Shown here: one piece after another, positions 46,766 to 59,513 of the stretch
Position numbering within the stretch: position 1 is the first letter of the stretch
Layout of the letters: each line of letters starts with the position of its first letter
NCBI GenBank assembly: GCA_026225945.1
Contig: JAMJFZ010001744.1
Coordinates: forward strand, 16,113-80,112
DNA: 64,000 nucleotides
Source: Cricetomys ansorgei
Lineage: Eukaryota > Chordata > Mammalia > Rodentia > Nesomyidae
Reading direction: 5' to 3'
Notes under the pieces: model-generated
Seen by the model: the letters and a program-made list of their open reading frames with translations, nothing else
What the model was told of the DNA's origin: nothing
The model's database searches: none
Program-made: the position numbers and the translations under genes

Positions 46766-49700
46766 ATATAAGTATAAAAATTAAAAATCTCATCCATCCT
46801 CTGCATGTACAGATGCAGAGGATGGAACAGAAACCACGATGGCAAAATGAACACTTTTGTCCATTAGGGACAGACGTATATACTAGACACTGCAAACAAG
46901 GCAGAGCAATCCTTGAGCATCAATATCACAACTGATCACGTGACAGTGCTACAGAAAATTGAGAGTACAGAGCATAATGAAGCTGCATTGAAAGTTTTCT
47001 TTCTGCTCAGATGAACATCACAGCCTTAGCACAGGCTCATTGGCCTTGGATCATCTGCTTATGCTTCTGCATCTCTGTATATACCCCATCTGCCCCACTA
47101 GCTCACTATGCTCCCGCCTCCATGACCACCTTCTAACATACAAAACACATACCTTTAGGGCCCCCAAGGCCACAGGAGCTGTTATCTCTATCCAGAACAC
47201 TTGTGCTTCCTCATTCCTACAAAGTCACCCTTCCATGATTCCTTGATCCCTTCTCTGAGATGTTGCTCAGGCCTCCCTGTGTACTCCATTATAACTGCAC
47301 CCTCATGCCCCCCAGGACTCTCTGGTTCCCAGCCCTTTCTTACTTCATAGGATATGTCATCATATCCCATATTGCATAGTTCACGACCTTGCTACTTATT
47401 TATTACTCCATTTTATCTTTTGAATCAAGAAGGTTCCCTGAAGACTTGTCCTCAAGCTGGTCATGTTATTGGGATGCTGAGAGAACTTTAGAAAATGAGG
47501 CATAGTAGGTCACTGTGAGCATCCTTTAAAGGGAATAATAGGATCCTATACATCACATTTCTCTGCTTCCCAGTTGTTACCCAAAGGTAACTCTGATTCA
47601 CCGTGGATTCCCCCCAACAATGGTGTACTTCACCACAGATACAAAGTCATGGACCCAAGTTAACACAAATGGAAACCTCAGAAGTCAGGAACCAAAATGA
47701 AATTTTTTATCCTTTAACTTGATATTTATCATGAACTTTTTATAATAATGAAAAACTTAGTAATACACTCTACCATAACATACACTCCAAGGAAGCAGGT
47801 ACTTTTGTCAAATTCTCCTGATGTACATAAAGGACAATGCTTCCCAACAGTAAGTCTTTAACAGAGTTACAAAGTAGCTATAAGAATGAAAACAAATGAA
47901 ACATTGTATCAAGCCACAAAATATTTGGGCACTATATTTAGGAAGTGTAAGGCTTTCTTAAGAGGTAGTATAGATCTGCCTTCTATCTAGTTATTTCCTG
48001 AACCTCAGCTAAGATTGTATCTTTAAAAACAAAAATCAGAGTATAGTATGGAATAGTCACTTGCCACCAGATGTCAGGTGATGAAATATAAGCAATATGG
48101 CTTTAAAATGCAACCATTGTCCCCCAAAACACTATTTCATCAGGCTAATAAAAAAGAGTATTCTCCCTATGTTGAATTTGACACAAGAGCCATCTCCACT
48201 GAATAGAGATCTTTTGTCTAAAGCTAATCAAGTTAATAAAGCAAACCCACAATCTGCTTCCATTTCTTCCACTTCCTCCCAAACAGAGACTCACAGACAA
48301 GTCCTGGCTTAGAACACATGGAGGGATGTATCTTTTCTTCTTCTTTATACTTGAATAGTAAGTACGGTAAGGACAAACAGATCTCCTACTTATACTTTAT
48401 GATTTGTTTCTCTACATTAGATATGTACAAAGGATTCCTAGGATTTTTTCCCTGCAGTTTTGTCCTGGTAAACTGTCCACAAAAGCCAGCTTCCAGTGCT
48501 GACTAGTGAGTTCACTAGAACAATATAATCAGAAAGATGGTCATAAGAATGACCATCAACCAGATATTATGAACCCCTACATTAAGATTCTCAACTTCCC
48601 TACATCTGATTCAGCAGTTACCAAGACTGGGTTCATTTTCCTTTCTATCTCTGTCCTTTATTTTTAAATCTCTTTTGCTGAAACTATGTGTTAAAACATC
48701 AAAGAAAAAAATCACATTTCAAAATACTCTGCAAAGTCCCAACCTAGGCTGTAATAATCTAGAGGGTCAGATGTGAAGTACATATAGATTAACGCCACTG
48801 AGGAATAAAATGAAAATAAATGAGAACAAGTAAGAGAGCAAATTAGTATGCATAGGAAGAAGGAAATTACCAGAATAGAAGAGAGAGAGAGAGAAAGGTA
48901 GAAAACAAAAGTGTGGTGCACTGGGTAAGAAAAGATCCCAAGAGAAAAAAGGAAATGGTAGGTTTATGAGTGACAGCTCAATATCCACTCACTAGACAGT
49001 TGAGTTTGAGAAGTCAGCTTGGTTCAAACCTGTGCTGCATTTCTCCACACACACGACTTCCCCTTTGAGAAAGCGATACACCTGTTTCTAATTTCCCTCA
49101 ACCTGGGACCCAAAGGCATTTTCCACAATCACTTTCAACCTGTGGGGATGAAGGAAGGGAGAATGGAGGGAGGGGAAACAACTTGTGATGTATTGGGCAA
49201 GAGAAGAATAAAAAAGAAATTTAAGCATGATGTCACTACACAATAGTATGTAACTATCACCTAGGTACATGTAAATAGTTTTCAAATAATGATAAATATA
49301 CTATCAAAACTCACAAATGATATAAAATATCCATTTACAGGGGTTTTTCTGTGATACTGACATCTCAGTCTTACATTTAATTCACAAAAAGGAGAGAAGG
49401 AAGTATAATTCTTTGGGAATGAGAGCATTCTTTGTGTTTTTTCAAATGAATGCTACAGAATAAGAGTGGAGAAATGACACTAATATGCTTTAGACAAAGA
49501 AAAAATGCTCTGTGGTCCTTCGGGTAAAGAAAAGATCAATTAGAGAAAAACAACCTGGTGACTTAAATTACTTTCTATTTACCTCAATCATCTTCTTCAC
49601 AAATGCACATTTTAAAAGAAGAAAAATTATTGTATTGAAAAATACTTGCGCTGGCATTTTGAAAGCTATGTTAGTCTATGAATTAAACATCCAGTAGCCA

Positions 49701-49883
49701 TCTCCCTATTCTGTCCCTACCACCCCCTTCATCAAATAAAACTCAGGTGACTACTTTCCATTCATTCTCAGTCAAGTGCTTCTCTAGTAGCCTAAAGCTC
49801 TGTAATTCCTTTAAAGTATTTCCAAATATCACACTATAATGTTAGCAAGTCAGCTAAAAAAAAATTGAAAAATAAACAGTAAA

Positions 49884-50033
49884 GCCTGGTGGTGGTGGCA
49901 GCACACTCCTTTAATCCCAGCACTCGTGAGGCAGAGGCAGGAGGATCTCTTTGAATTTAAGGCCAGCCTGGTCTGCAGAGTGAGTTCCAGGACAGCCAGA
50001 GTACAACAGAGAAATCCTGTCTCAAAAATGAAA
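49884..50033 (+). repeat. B1 SINE
   Basis: 'gcctggtggtggtggcagca' through 'gaaatcctgtctcaaaaatg', near full length. Confidence 0.92.
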
Positions 50034-50064
50034 AAAAGAAAGAAAGAAGAAAGAAAGAAAGAAA

Positions 50065-50132
<68 letters not shown>

Positions 50133-50170
50133 AGAAAGAAAGAAAAAAGAAAAGAGGAAGAGGGAGGGAG

Positions 50171-50223
<53 letters not shown>

Positions 50224-50278
50224 GAAGAAAGAAAGGAAGAAGAAAAGAAGAAAAGAGAAAAAGGAAAAGAAAAGAGAA
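50034..50278. repeat. (GAAA)n tract grown from a B1 tail
   Basis: About 245 bp of GAAA/GGAA units in two blocks around a GGGA interruption (about 50155-50172). Poly-Phe/Leu/Ser ORFs on the minus strand are artefacts. Confidence 0.95.
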
Positions 50279-51696
50279 AACTAAACAGTAAGGGCATTGA
50301 AATATGATGCCAACCAAGGATGCAAACACAAGATAGAAACCATTGTTCCGGGGGCTCTCAATGAAACTGCGTACAACTATTGCATCTATACCTAGGAATT
50401 TCAGCCAGTAGTTTTTTAGACATTCACATGTATGTTAGGGTCAATTCCTTTACTTGATTCCTTTCTTTTTTAAAACTAAAACTGTCTATATTAACATGTT
50501 GGATTTTCAGACACCATTATTTTAAAACTCTCTTTTCTCTGAAGATTTAGATGTGTGGAAGTCTATCTGCACTTTTGACCAAACTGCTATATGTAAATGT
50601 TGTAGAAAACATAGTCATACATGGAACAATTTTCTACATTCTCTCCCTCACTTGAGGTTTATTTTTTATTTTTGGTTTATGCCAGCTAGTGAGTACTAAG
50701 AAGTTTCTCAAAAACACAGCACTTGAAAAGGGAAATTTAAGGCACTGTGTAGACTCCTATTTGGTTCACTTCTAGAAAGAATGAATGATGACACACATTT
50801 ACAATGAGACAGAGATTTAAAAACAACAACAACAACAACAAGAGAGAGAGGGTCCTCTGCAAGTACCCACTGTGGACAGAAGCCCGACGAAGCATTAGCA
50901 GAGTCATTGCTGGTTATAAAGAAAACTCATGAGGAAAATAATAACGTGAGATGACTTTAATAATAACTATAACAATAAGACCAAACCCTTCCTTTGGCCC
51001 AAGCCAATTCTGTCCTCTAATTCTTTACATGAACTCAGGCACTACTCAGAATTGTGTTGTGCAGTGGATGCTATTCTCATTAACATTTTATAGATGAAAT
51101 GAATACAGTAGTTTGGAAACTTGCCCAATATTTTAAAGCTGAAGTAGTGCAGAGCCCAAGATTCATAGTCTTAGATTTTGCCCTTTTACAACAAGCCAAA
51201 ATTAAGCTTCTTTGGTCATCTTTTTTTCACTAAGACAGTGCACATGGTCAAGCACTCAGAAGCCCTGAAACCCATAGTATAATTTATGAAAATCTGGTGT
51301 GGAGAGATCTGTGAATAGAAACAATGCTTCATTATATATCAGAAGATGGTACTCATTCCTGGTCAGTCCTCCTAGAGAACCTGACTTACAAAAACCTATA
51401 AAGAAATCATCATTCTGGTGAATTTCTCAGAGTAACACTGATCCAAGTTTCATATTATCTTCCAAGCCAATAATACAAAATAGTTTAAGACAACAAAAGA
51501 AAAAGTATGAAAAAAGAAACTTCAGAAAAAACAGATTACATTGGGATACTGTCCAACTATTTTAAAATGATATTTAAGAAAATATAAATTTCTATTTTCT
51601 TCTCCCAGTTATCTATAGGAAAAGAAAAACATTTTAAAAGTTTAAAGAAAACTTGAAGCATGGAGGCTCAGAGAAAAGGGAAAAAATGTCCCCTTG

Positions 51697-51842
51697 TGCT
51701 TGGTAGTCGTGGCACACATCTTTAATCTCAGCATTGAGGAGACAGAGGCAGGTAGACCTCTGAGAGTTTGATACCAGCCTCATCTACAGAGTGTCTTCAA
51801 GGATAGCTAGAGTTACAACAAAAACTCTGTCTCAGAAACAAA
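51697..51842 (+). repeat. B1 SINE
   Basis: 'gtgcttggtagtcgtggcac' through 'aactctgtctcagaaacaaa'. Confidence 0.88.
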
Positions 51843-51964
51843 GAAAAGAAAAGAACAGAAAGAAAAATTCATCTTCTCTTATCCCAAACAGGATGTAGAG
51901 CTTCAAGTTGGTGGTGGGTGGGTATCTGTAGACAATGGTTCTGAAACTTCAGTAAATGCAGAAT

Positions 51965-52095
51965 TTACTGGAAAATCCCACCCATTGTAGCTGCTACTCT
52001 TCTATATTCTAGCTCAGCAGCTTTGGACATGGCCGTAAGAAATTTCAGTGCCAGGCTTCCCACTGATTTTCTTAGGGTTGCCTTCCGAAGATATG
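51965..52095 (-). other. Open frame after a splice-acceptor-like tract
   Basis: Minus strand: a long pyrimidine run (the (TCC)n at 52100-52250), then CTTTTAG, then 43 codons ending MGGIFQ and TAA. Pieces read TLRKSVGSLALKFLTAMSKA and AAELEYRRVAATMG, with ordinary amino-acid composition. I do not recognise it. It could be a terminal coding exon, part of an old pseudogene or chance. Confidence 0.2.
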
Positions 52096-52097
52096 CT

Positions 52098-52250
52098 AAA
52101 AGAAAAAGGAGGAGGAGGACGAGAAGGAGATCAATGAGAAGGAGGACAGGATGAGGAGGATAAAGAGGAGAAGAAGGAGAAGGAGGAGGAGAAAGAGGAG
52201 GAGGAAGAGGAGGAGAAGGAGGAAGAAGGGAAGGAGGAGGAGGAGAAAAG
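52098..52250. repeat. (GGA)n purine tract
   Basis: About 150 bp of GGA/GAA units, giving R/K or S/F low-complexity frames. Confidence 0.95.
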
Positions 52251-52254
52251 AAAA

Positions 52255-53270
52255 AATACCTGCAAGAGACCATAGACTACCCAGCAAGCATTGCAATTAC
52301 ACATCACATCACACAATCTTGGGAAGCTGGCTGTCCTGTATCCTACCTGAGTCAACATCCTTGGGACTGTGCTCTTCATCAGGAAGCCTGGACAGTGACC
52401 ATATGGATGATTATTTCCTGGGAAACTGACCTTCACTGAAATCCATCGAATGTGTGGGTTGACTAACAGCAGCCCAGGTGTAAAGCTAGTCTTGCTATAT
52501 TTAAAAAGGTATTTAAATGGAAATGTTACCAATTCAATCATAAATGTTTACCCGACTGATACATTACAAAATGTAAAAAAATAAAACAGATATGCAGATA
52601 CATCAAAAACATTAAAATAGCCATCTTACATAGCTCATTGTAGAGCCATCAAGACACTGATTCTCTCAAACTTCCCCAAGTTCTTTATTATAGTAAAACA
52701 TATATGATTTTTATTGTATTTCAATATATATTATTCAAATAAAATATAAGTCTCTCTCTTGGAAGGAAGAGCTATTACAAGGGCCTGACACTCATTATAA
52801 AATGAGATACCCAGATATCGAACTACACAACTTCAAGGAAAAACATGTTTAACACATCTGAATATGCCATCTCTTCATCTGCAATGATTAGGATTTTCAG
52901 GTAGAATCTCTATCACTAGCTACCAGTCTGGAAATGAACCCCTGGGTTCAAGAAATCCCCTCAGCCACCTCCTTAACTTGGAACTACCAGCATATATCCC
53001 CACACTGAAAAGATGTCCCATGAACAACTGTTTATATGCTTTTGGGAAAGACAGAGGATACTCTGTACTTGGACATCATGAGGAAAACGAAAGCTGCTTA
53101 TCTTGGGTCGTCCCAAGTTGGAAACGATTTGGGAGAAAGAACATGGAAAGGAAAATGAACCTGCCAAGTATAAGTGGATTATGTAGGAATCTTATGGCAA
53201 ACAGAGGCTTTGCCAGCTGTGACCAAAATAGAGTAGACAAGCTGTAAAGGCTCCTGCATGCACTGCATAC
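52255..53270. other. Left flank of the tandem array, no gene recognised
   Basis: Unique-looking sequence with AT-rich parts. A GT donor-like site follows 'ATGTTGACTCAG' on the minus strand near 52349, but the frame before it has a stop. Similarity to the array begins sharply at about 53271. Confidence 0.45.
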
Positions 53271-54822
53271 CGGGCAAAACCAATGTGGAGCGTGAAGAAC
53301 ATTGTTCCAGGATTCGATTAAGAACTGCTGCGTGTCAGACATTTGCATTAAGATTCATACAAGTTGCTTCGCAAAACAAAAGTTGCTCATTAGCTACAGA
53401 AGAACTTCATTATCGGGGTCCCCACAACACGAGAAAGTGTATTCAAGTGTGGCGGTCTTAGGAAGGTTGAGAACCACTGTGTAGAAATAAGTCACACCTG
53501 AGTGAATCATGCTCCATAGCAGATCATGATCAGCCCTTAGTGATTGTGGAGAGTTGCTATACTGGGGGTCCTGAATCAAATATTGTAGGGGCATTTCGGA
53601 CATGTAAACAGCCACTTTGGTCATGTCTCTTTATGACCCCTTTTGCCATGAACAGATGTCAATGTTCTTTCGAACCCAACGCTGATCCCCTCAGGATGTG
53701 GTGTTCACTTCTAAACTTTGTCCTGTAACTCGAGAAGCGCCATGCGTTGTTCCCACCATGGAATACACTATTTCGGGCAAACCGACTGAGTGTCCATGAG
53801 ACACAATCATGTGAATGGCTTCAAAAACATCTCCAGTCCCCTGTGAAGCTAGGGTTCAGCCTCCAGACCAGCTTGAGACAGATGCAGTTACTAACAAGTG
53901 GGACACGTGCGCCACCGTGTGGCAGCAGACTGCCACTGCGGAGGCAGGCAGCTTCCAGGGAGTTGCCTTCATGGTTGCCCTCTGAACCCTTCTGCCCCAG
54001 CCATGAGCAGCAACTGCTCATGGCTGGGGCAGAAGGGTTCAGAGAATTCATTCAAGGACCCTTCTGGACACGTGGTGAGCCTCTTCTCGCCGCCCTGAGA
54101 ACCTCCCTTCTTCTGACTATGCTCAGGCGCACCCTCACCCGTGCGTCCTGATCCTCCTGCTGAGCCCCAGGGTCCTCTCTCTAAAATTCCAGGAACCCCT
54201 TCCGGTTCTTTCCCTGGTTCTTTCTGCTTACAAGATCTTGTGGCTGACTCTACTCTTTGCATTTTTCCACGGGGCAAGATCAAGGAGCCCTCCACCATTA
54301 CGGGTCAATGTCAGCTTTTTAACTTACAGGAGCTGGTCTCTGCAGGGGTCACCAATGTGGACGTTGGAACTTCTGCAAAGGTAGCCACATAGAGCGGCTA
54401 CCATCTAGATGCTGAGGACTGAATCCAGGCCCCTGCGAGGTCACTCAGACATCATAAACGCTTGCAGGTTTTCTTGTAGAAAAAAATTCTCATATATGAT
54501 GCCTGCACATCTCCATCTTCTGATCCCATCATTGTTTGGAAGAAGGTCTGCAATGCTTGGGGACACAGCCTGTCACCGAAACACAAGGGTGACTGAGTCG
54601 GAAGGGTGGAATGTTTGTGCAGAGAACCAGGAATGATCCTGACTCGGAAATTTAGAAACGAAACAATAGAAAAGAAAGAAAGAAAGAAAAGAAATGAAAG
54701 GAAAAAAGGAAGAAAAGGTTCGGGTCGTACCTCTCAAGTATTCACAAAGTCCTGGGTTTGATTCTGAACACTCAACCACTTAAAGGAAACCAAAGGTTAT
54801 AAAAGGGCCTGTGCATATAGGC
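53271..54822. repeat. Array monomer A1 (edge copy)
   Basis: First copy. It lacks the 'cagcaattctcatgc' start found in others and joins unique DNA at about 53271. It has private changes, for example 'gcatttttccacgg' near 54260, and a longer (GAAA) stretch near 54670. Confidence 0.9.
53980..54044. repeat. Inverted repeat (hairpin) in A1
   Basis: Two perfect 31-nt arms (53980-54010, 54014-54044) around a CAA centre. Confidence 0.97.
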
Positions 54823-56385
54823 CAGCAATTCTCATGCTGAGGGGCTCAAGCCAGTTGGGGCTTGAGGGACTGTGTCCCAGGTTTCGATTAAGAACTGCTG
54901 CATGTCAGACATTTGCAATACGTTTGATAGAAGTAGCTTTGCAAAACAACACTTACAAGTTAGCAACAGAATAATTTCATTGTTGGGGTTCTCACAACAC
55001 GAGGAATTGTCTTCAAGTGTGGCAGTCGCAGGAAGTTTGACAACCACTGTGTAGAAACAAGTCACAGCTGACTGAATCATGCTCGACAGCAGATCGTGAT
55101 CAGACCGTAGTGATTGTGGAGAGTCGGTATTTTGTGGGTCCTGAATCAAATATTGTAGGGTCACTTCGGACTTGTAAACAGCCGCTTTGGCCATTTTATT
55201 TTATGACCCCTTTTGCCAAGAACAGATGTCAATGATCTTTCCAAGCCCACGACGATCCCCTCAGGATGTGGTGTTCATTTCTGACTTTGTCCTGTAAATC
55301 GAGAAACGCCATGCACTGTTCCAATCACGGAATCCACTATTTCGGGCAAACCGACCGTGTTTCCCTGAGACACAGGCATGCAAATGCCTTCCAAAACATC
55401 TCCAGTCCCCTGTGACGCGAGGGTTAAGCTTCCAGACCGGCTTGAGACCAACGCAGTAACTTTCAACTGGGGCTCAAGTGCCAACATTTGGCTCCTGGCT
55501 AACTCTGCGGAGGCAGGCAACTTCCACGGAGGCTCCTTCACGCCTGGACTCTGAACCCTTCTGCCCCAGCAATGAGCAAACAAGCTCATTGCTGGGGCAG
55601 AAGGGTTCAGAGAATCCATTCAGGGACCCTTCGGGACACATGGATAGCCTCTTCTCGCTGCCCTGAAAACCTCCCTTCTTCAGACCCTGCTCATTTGCAC
55701 TCCCACCCGTGACTCCTGATCCTTCTGCTGAGCCACTGGGTCCCTGTTCTTAAATTCCACGAACCCCTTCCTGTTTTGTCCCGGGTTCTTTCTGCTCACA
55801 GGAACTTGTGGCTGATGCTCCCCTTTGCATCTTTGCAGTAGGCAAGATCAAGGAGCCCTCCTCCATTATGGGTCAATGTCAGCTTTTTCACTTACACCAG
55901 CTGCTTCTTTCAAGGGTCAGCAGACTGGATGTTCGAACCACTGGAACGGTAGCCACATGTAGGAGCTAGCATGTAGACACTGAGTACTGAATCCAGGCCC
56001 CTGCTAGGGCAAGCAGGCATCATAAATGCTCTGGAGGTGATTTTGTAGAAAACAACTCTCCCTTTGGATGCCAGCACATCTCCATCATCTGATTTCTTCA
56101 TTGCTGGTAGAAACGTTCTGCCACGCTTGTGGACATGGGCCTGTCACCGAGCTGCAACAGTGCTTGAAGCAGAAGCATGGGTTGTCTGTGAGGGGAGCTC
56201 AGATAGATCCTATCTCAAAAAACTGAAAGGGAATGAATAGAAAAGACAAGGAAAGGAAACGAAAGGAAAGCAAAGGAAATGTTTGGATCGTACCTCTCCA
56301 GGATTCACAAAGTCCTGGGTTTGATCCTGAGCACCCAAACACTTAAGAGAAACAGAAGGTTCTAACAGGGCCTGTGCATATGAGG
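54823..56385. repeat. Array monomer B1
   Basis: 1563 bp. The URR1-like part spans 54823 to about 55050: it starts 'cagcaattctcatgctg' and ends 'tttgacaaccactg', matching hAT-type inverted ends. Confidence 0.93.
55549..55612. repeat. Inverted repeat (hairpin) in B1
   Basis: Two perfect 29-nt arms (55549-55577, 55584-55612) around AAACAA. Relative to A, the stem carries a paired change: AATGAGC/GCTCATT in place of CATGAGC/GCTCATG. Confidence 0.97.
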
Positions 56386-57950
56386 CAGCAATTCTCATGC
56401 AGCGGGCACAACCAATGTGGAGCGTGAAGAACATTGTCCCAGGATTCGATTAAGAACTGCTGCGTGTCAGACATTTGCATTAAGATTCATACAAGTTGCT
56501 TCGCAAAACAAAAGTTGCTAATTAGCAACAGAAGAACTTCATTATCGGGGTCCCCACAACACGAGAAAGTGTATTCAAGTGTGGCGGTCTTAGGAAGGTT
56601 GAGAACCACTGTGTAGAAATAAGTCACACCTGAGTGAATCATGCTCCATAGCAGATCATGATCAGCCCTTAGTGATTGTGGAGACTTGCTATACTGGGGG
56701 TCCTGAATCAAATATTGTAGGGGCATTTCGGACATGTAAACAGCCACTTTGGTCATTTCTCTTTATGACCCCTTTTGCCATGAACAGGTGTCAATGTTCT
56801 TTCGAACCCAACGCTGATCCCCTCAGGATGTGGTGTTCATTTCTGAACTTTGTCCTGTAACTCGAGAAGCGCCATGCGTTGTTCCCACCATGGAATACAC
56901 TATTTCGGGCAAACCGACTGTGTGTCCATGAGACACAATCATGTGAATGGCTTCAAAAACATCTCCAGTCCCCTGTGAAGCTAGGGTTCAGCCTCCAGAC
57001 CAGCTTGAGACAGATGCAGTTACTATCAAGTGGGACACGTGCGCCACCGTGTGGCAGCAGACTGCCACTGCGGAGGCAGGCAGCTTCCAGGGAGTTGCCT
57101 TCATGGTTGCCCTCTGAACCCTTCTGCCCCAGCCATGAGCAGTAACTGCTCATGGCTGGGGCAGAAGGGTTCAGAGAATTCATTCAAGGACCCTTCCGGA
57201 CACGTGGTGAGCCTCTTCTCGCCGCCATGAGAACCTCCCTTCTTCTGACTATGCTCAGGCGCACCCTCACCCGTGCGTCCTGATCCTCCTGCTGAGCCCC
57301 AGGGTCCTCTCTCTAAAATTCCAGGAACCCCTTCCGGTCCTTTCCCTGGTTCTTTCTGCTTACAAGATCTTGTGGCTGACTCTACTCTTTGCTTTTTTCC
57401 CCGGGGCAAGATCAAGGAGCCCTCCACCATTACGGGTCAATGTCAGCTTTTTAACTTACAGGAGCTGGTCTCTGCAGGGGTCACCAATGTGGATGTTGGA
57501 ACTTCTGCAAAGGTAGCCACATAGAGCGGCTACCATCTAGATGCTGAGGACTGAATCCAGGCCCCTGCGAGGTCACTCAGACATCATAAACGCTTGCAGG
57601 TTTTCTTGGAGAAAAAAATTCTCATATATGATGCCTGCACATCTCCACCTTCTGATCCCATCATTGTTTGGAAGAAGGTCTGCAATGCTTGGGGACACAG
57701 CCTGTACCGAAACACAAGGGTGACTGAGTCGGAAGGATGGAATGTATGAGCAGAGAACCAGGAACGATCCTGACTCGGAAATTTAGAAACGAAACAATAG
57801 AAAAGAAAGAAGGAAAAGAAATGAAAAGGAAAAAAGGAAGAAAAGGTTCGGGTCGTACCTCTCAAGTATTCACAAAGTCCTGGGTTTGATTCTGAACACT
57901 CAACCACTTAAAGGAAACCAAAGGTTATAAAAGGGCCTGTGCATATAGGC
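56386..57950. repeat. Array monomer A2
   Basis: 1565 bp. Agrees with A4 and differs from A3 at four noted sites. Confidence 0.95.
57112..57176. repeat. Inverted repeat (hairpin) in A2
   Basis: Two perfect 32-nt arms (57112-57143, 57145-57176) around a single A. Confidence 0.97.
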
Positions 57951-59513
57951 CAGCAATTCTCATGCTGAGGGGCTCAAGCCAGTTGGGGCTTGAGCGACTG
58001 TGTCCCAGGTTTCGATTAAGAACTGCTGCATGTCAGACATTTGCAATACGTTTGATAGAAGTAGCTTTGCAAAACAACACTTACAAGTTAGCAACAGAAT
58101 AATTTCATTGTTGGGGTTCTCACAACACGAGGAATTGTCTTCAAGTGTGGCAGTCGCAGGAAGTTTGACAACCACTGTGTAGAAACAAGTCACAGCTGAC
58201 TGAATCATGCTCGACAGCAGATCGTGATCAGACCGTAGTGATTGTGGAGAGTCGGTATTTTGTGGGTCCTGAATCAAATATTGTAGGGTCACTTCGGACT
58301 TGTAAACAGCCGCTTTGGCCATTTTATTTTATGACCCCTTTTGCCAAGAACAGATGTCAATGATCTTTCCAAGCCCACGACGATCCCCTCAGGATGTGGT
58401 GTTCATTTCTGACTTTGTCCTGTAAATCGAGAAACGCCATGCACTGTTCCAATCACGGAATCCACTATTTCGGGCAAACCGACCGTGTTTCCCTGAGACA
58501 CAGGCATGCAAATGCCTTCCAAAACATCTCCAGTCCCCTGTGACGCGAGGGTTAAGCTTCCAGACCGGCTTGAGACCAAGGCAGTAACTTTCAACTGGGG
58601 CTCAAGTGCCAACATTTGGCTCCTGGCTAACTCTGCGGAGGCAGGCAACTTCCACGGAGGCTCCTTCACGCCTGGACTCTGAACCCTTCTGCCCCAGCAA
58701 TGAGCAAACAAGCTCATTGCTGGGGCAGAAGGGTTCAGAGAATCCATTCAGGGACCCTTCGGGACACATGGATAGCCTCTTCTCGCTGCCCTGAAAACCT
58801 CCCTTCTTCAGACCCTGCTCATTTGCACTCCCACCCGTGACTCCTGATCCTTCTGCTGAGCCACTGGGTCCCTGTTCTTAAATTCCACGAACCCCTTCCT
58901 GTTTTGTCCCGGGTTCTTTCTGCTCACAGGAACTTGTGGCTGATGCTCCCCTTTGCATCTTTGCAGTAGGCAAGATCAAGGAGCCCTCCTCCATTATGGG
59001 TCAATGTCAGCTTTTTCACTTACACCAGCTGCTTCTTTCAAGGGTCAGCAGACTGGATGTTCGAACCACTGGAACGGTAGCCACATGTAGGAGCTAGCAT
59101 GTAGACACTGAGTACTGAATCCAGGCCCCTGCTAGGGCAAGCAGGCATCATAAATGCTCTGGAGGTGATTTTGTAGAAAACAACTCTCCCTTTGGATGCC
59201 AGCACATCTCCATCATCTGATTTCTTCATTGCTGGTAGAAACGTTCTGCCACGCTTGTGGACATGGGCCTGTCACCGAGCTGCAACAGTGCTTGAAGCAG
59301 AAGCATGGGTTGTCTGTGAGGGGAGCTCAGATAGATCCTATCTCAAAAAACTGAAAGGGAATGAATAGAAAAGACAAGGAAAGGAAACGAAAGGAAAGCA
59401 AAGGAAATGTTTGGATCGTACCTCTCCAGGATTCACAAAGTCCTGGGTTTGATCCTGAGCACCCAAACACTTAAGAGAAACAGAAGGTTCTAACAGGGCC
59501 TGTGCATATGAGG
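57951..59513. repeat. Array monomer B2
   Basis: 1563 bp. Differs from B1 at a few sites ('cttgagcgactg' for 'cttgagggactg'; 'accaaggcag' for 'accaacgcag'). Confidence 0.95.
58677..58740. repeat. Inverted repeat (hairpin) in B2
   Basis: Same 29-nt arms and AAACAA centre as B1. Confidence 0.97.

Larger units (their letters stand above)
44293..49883. other. Intergenic or intron-like DNA, no gene recognised
   Basis: Contains an old SINE-like unit (about 45380-45600), the AT-rich (ATAAATA)n at 46710-46765 and a splice-flanked 56-nt block at 46108-46163 described separately. The rest shows no motif I can name. Confidence 0.4.

Noticed and set aside
49850..50329. Poly-Phe/Leu/Ser and Lys/Glu frames
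   Set aside because: Produced by the (GAAA)n tract next to a B1.
52131..52541. 136-codon minus-strand frame with a GT donor-like site near 52349
   Set aside because: About a third of it is the (GGA)n tract. The frame that would use the donor has an in-frame stop, and the peptide matches nothing known to me.
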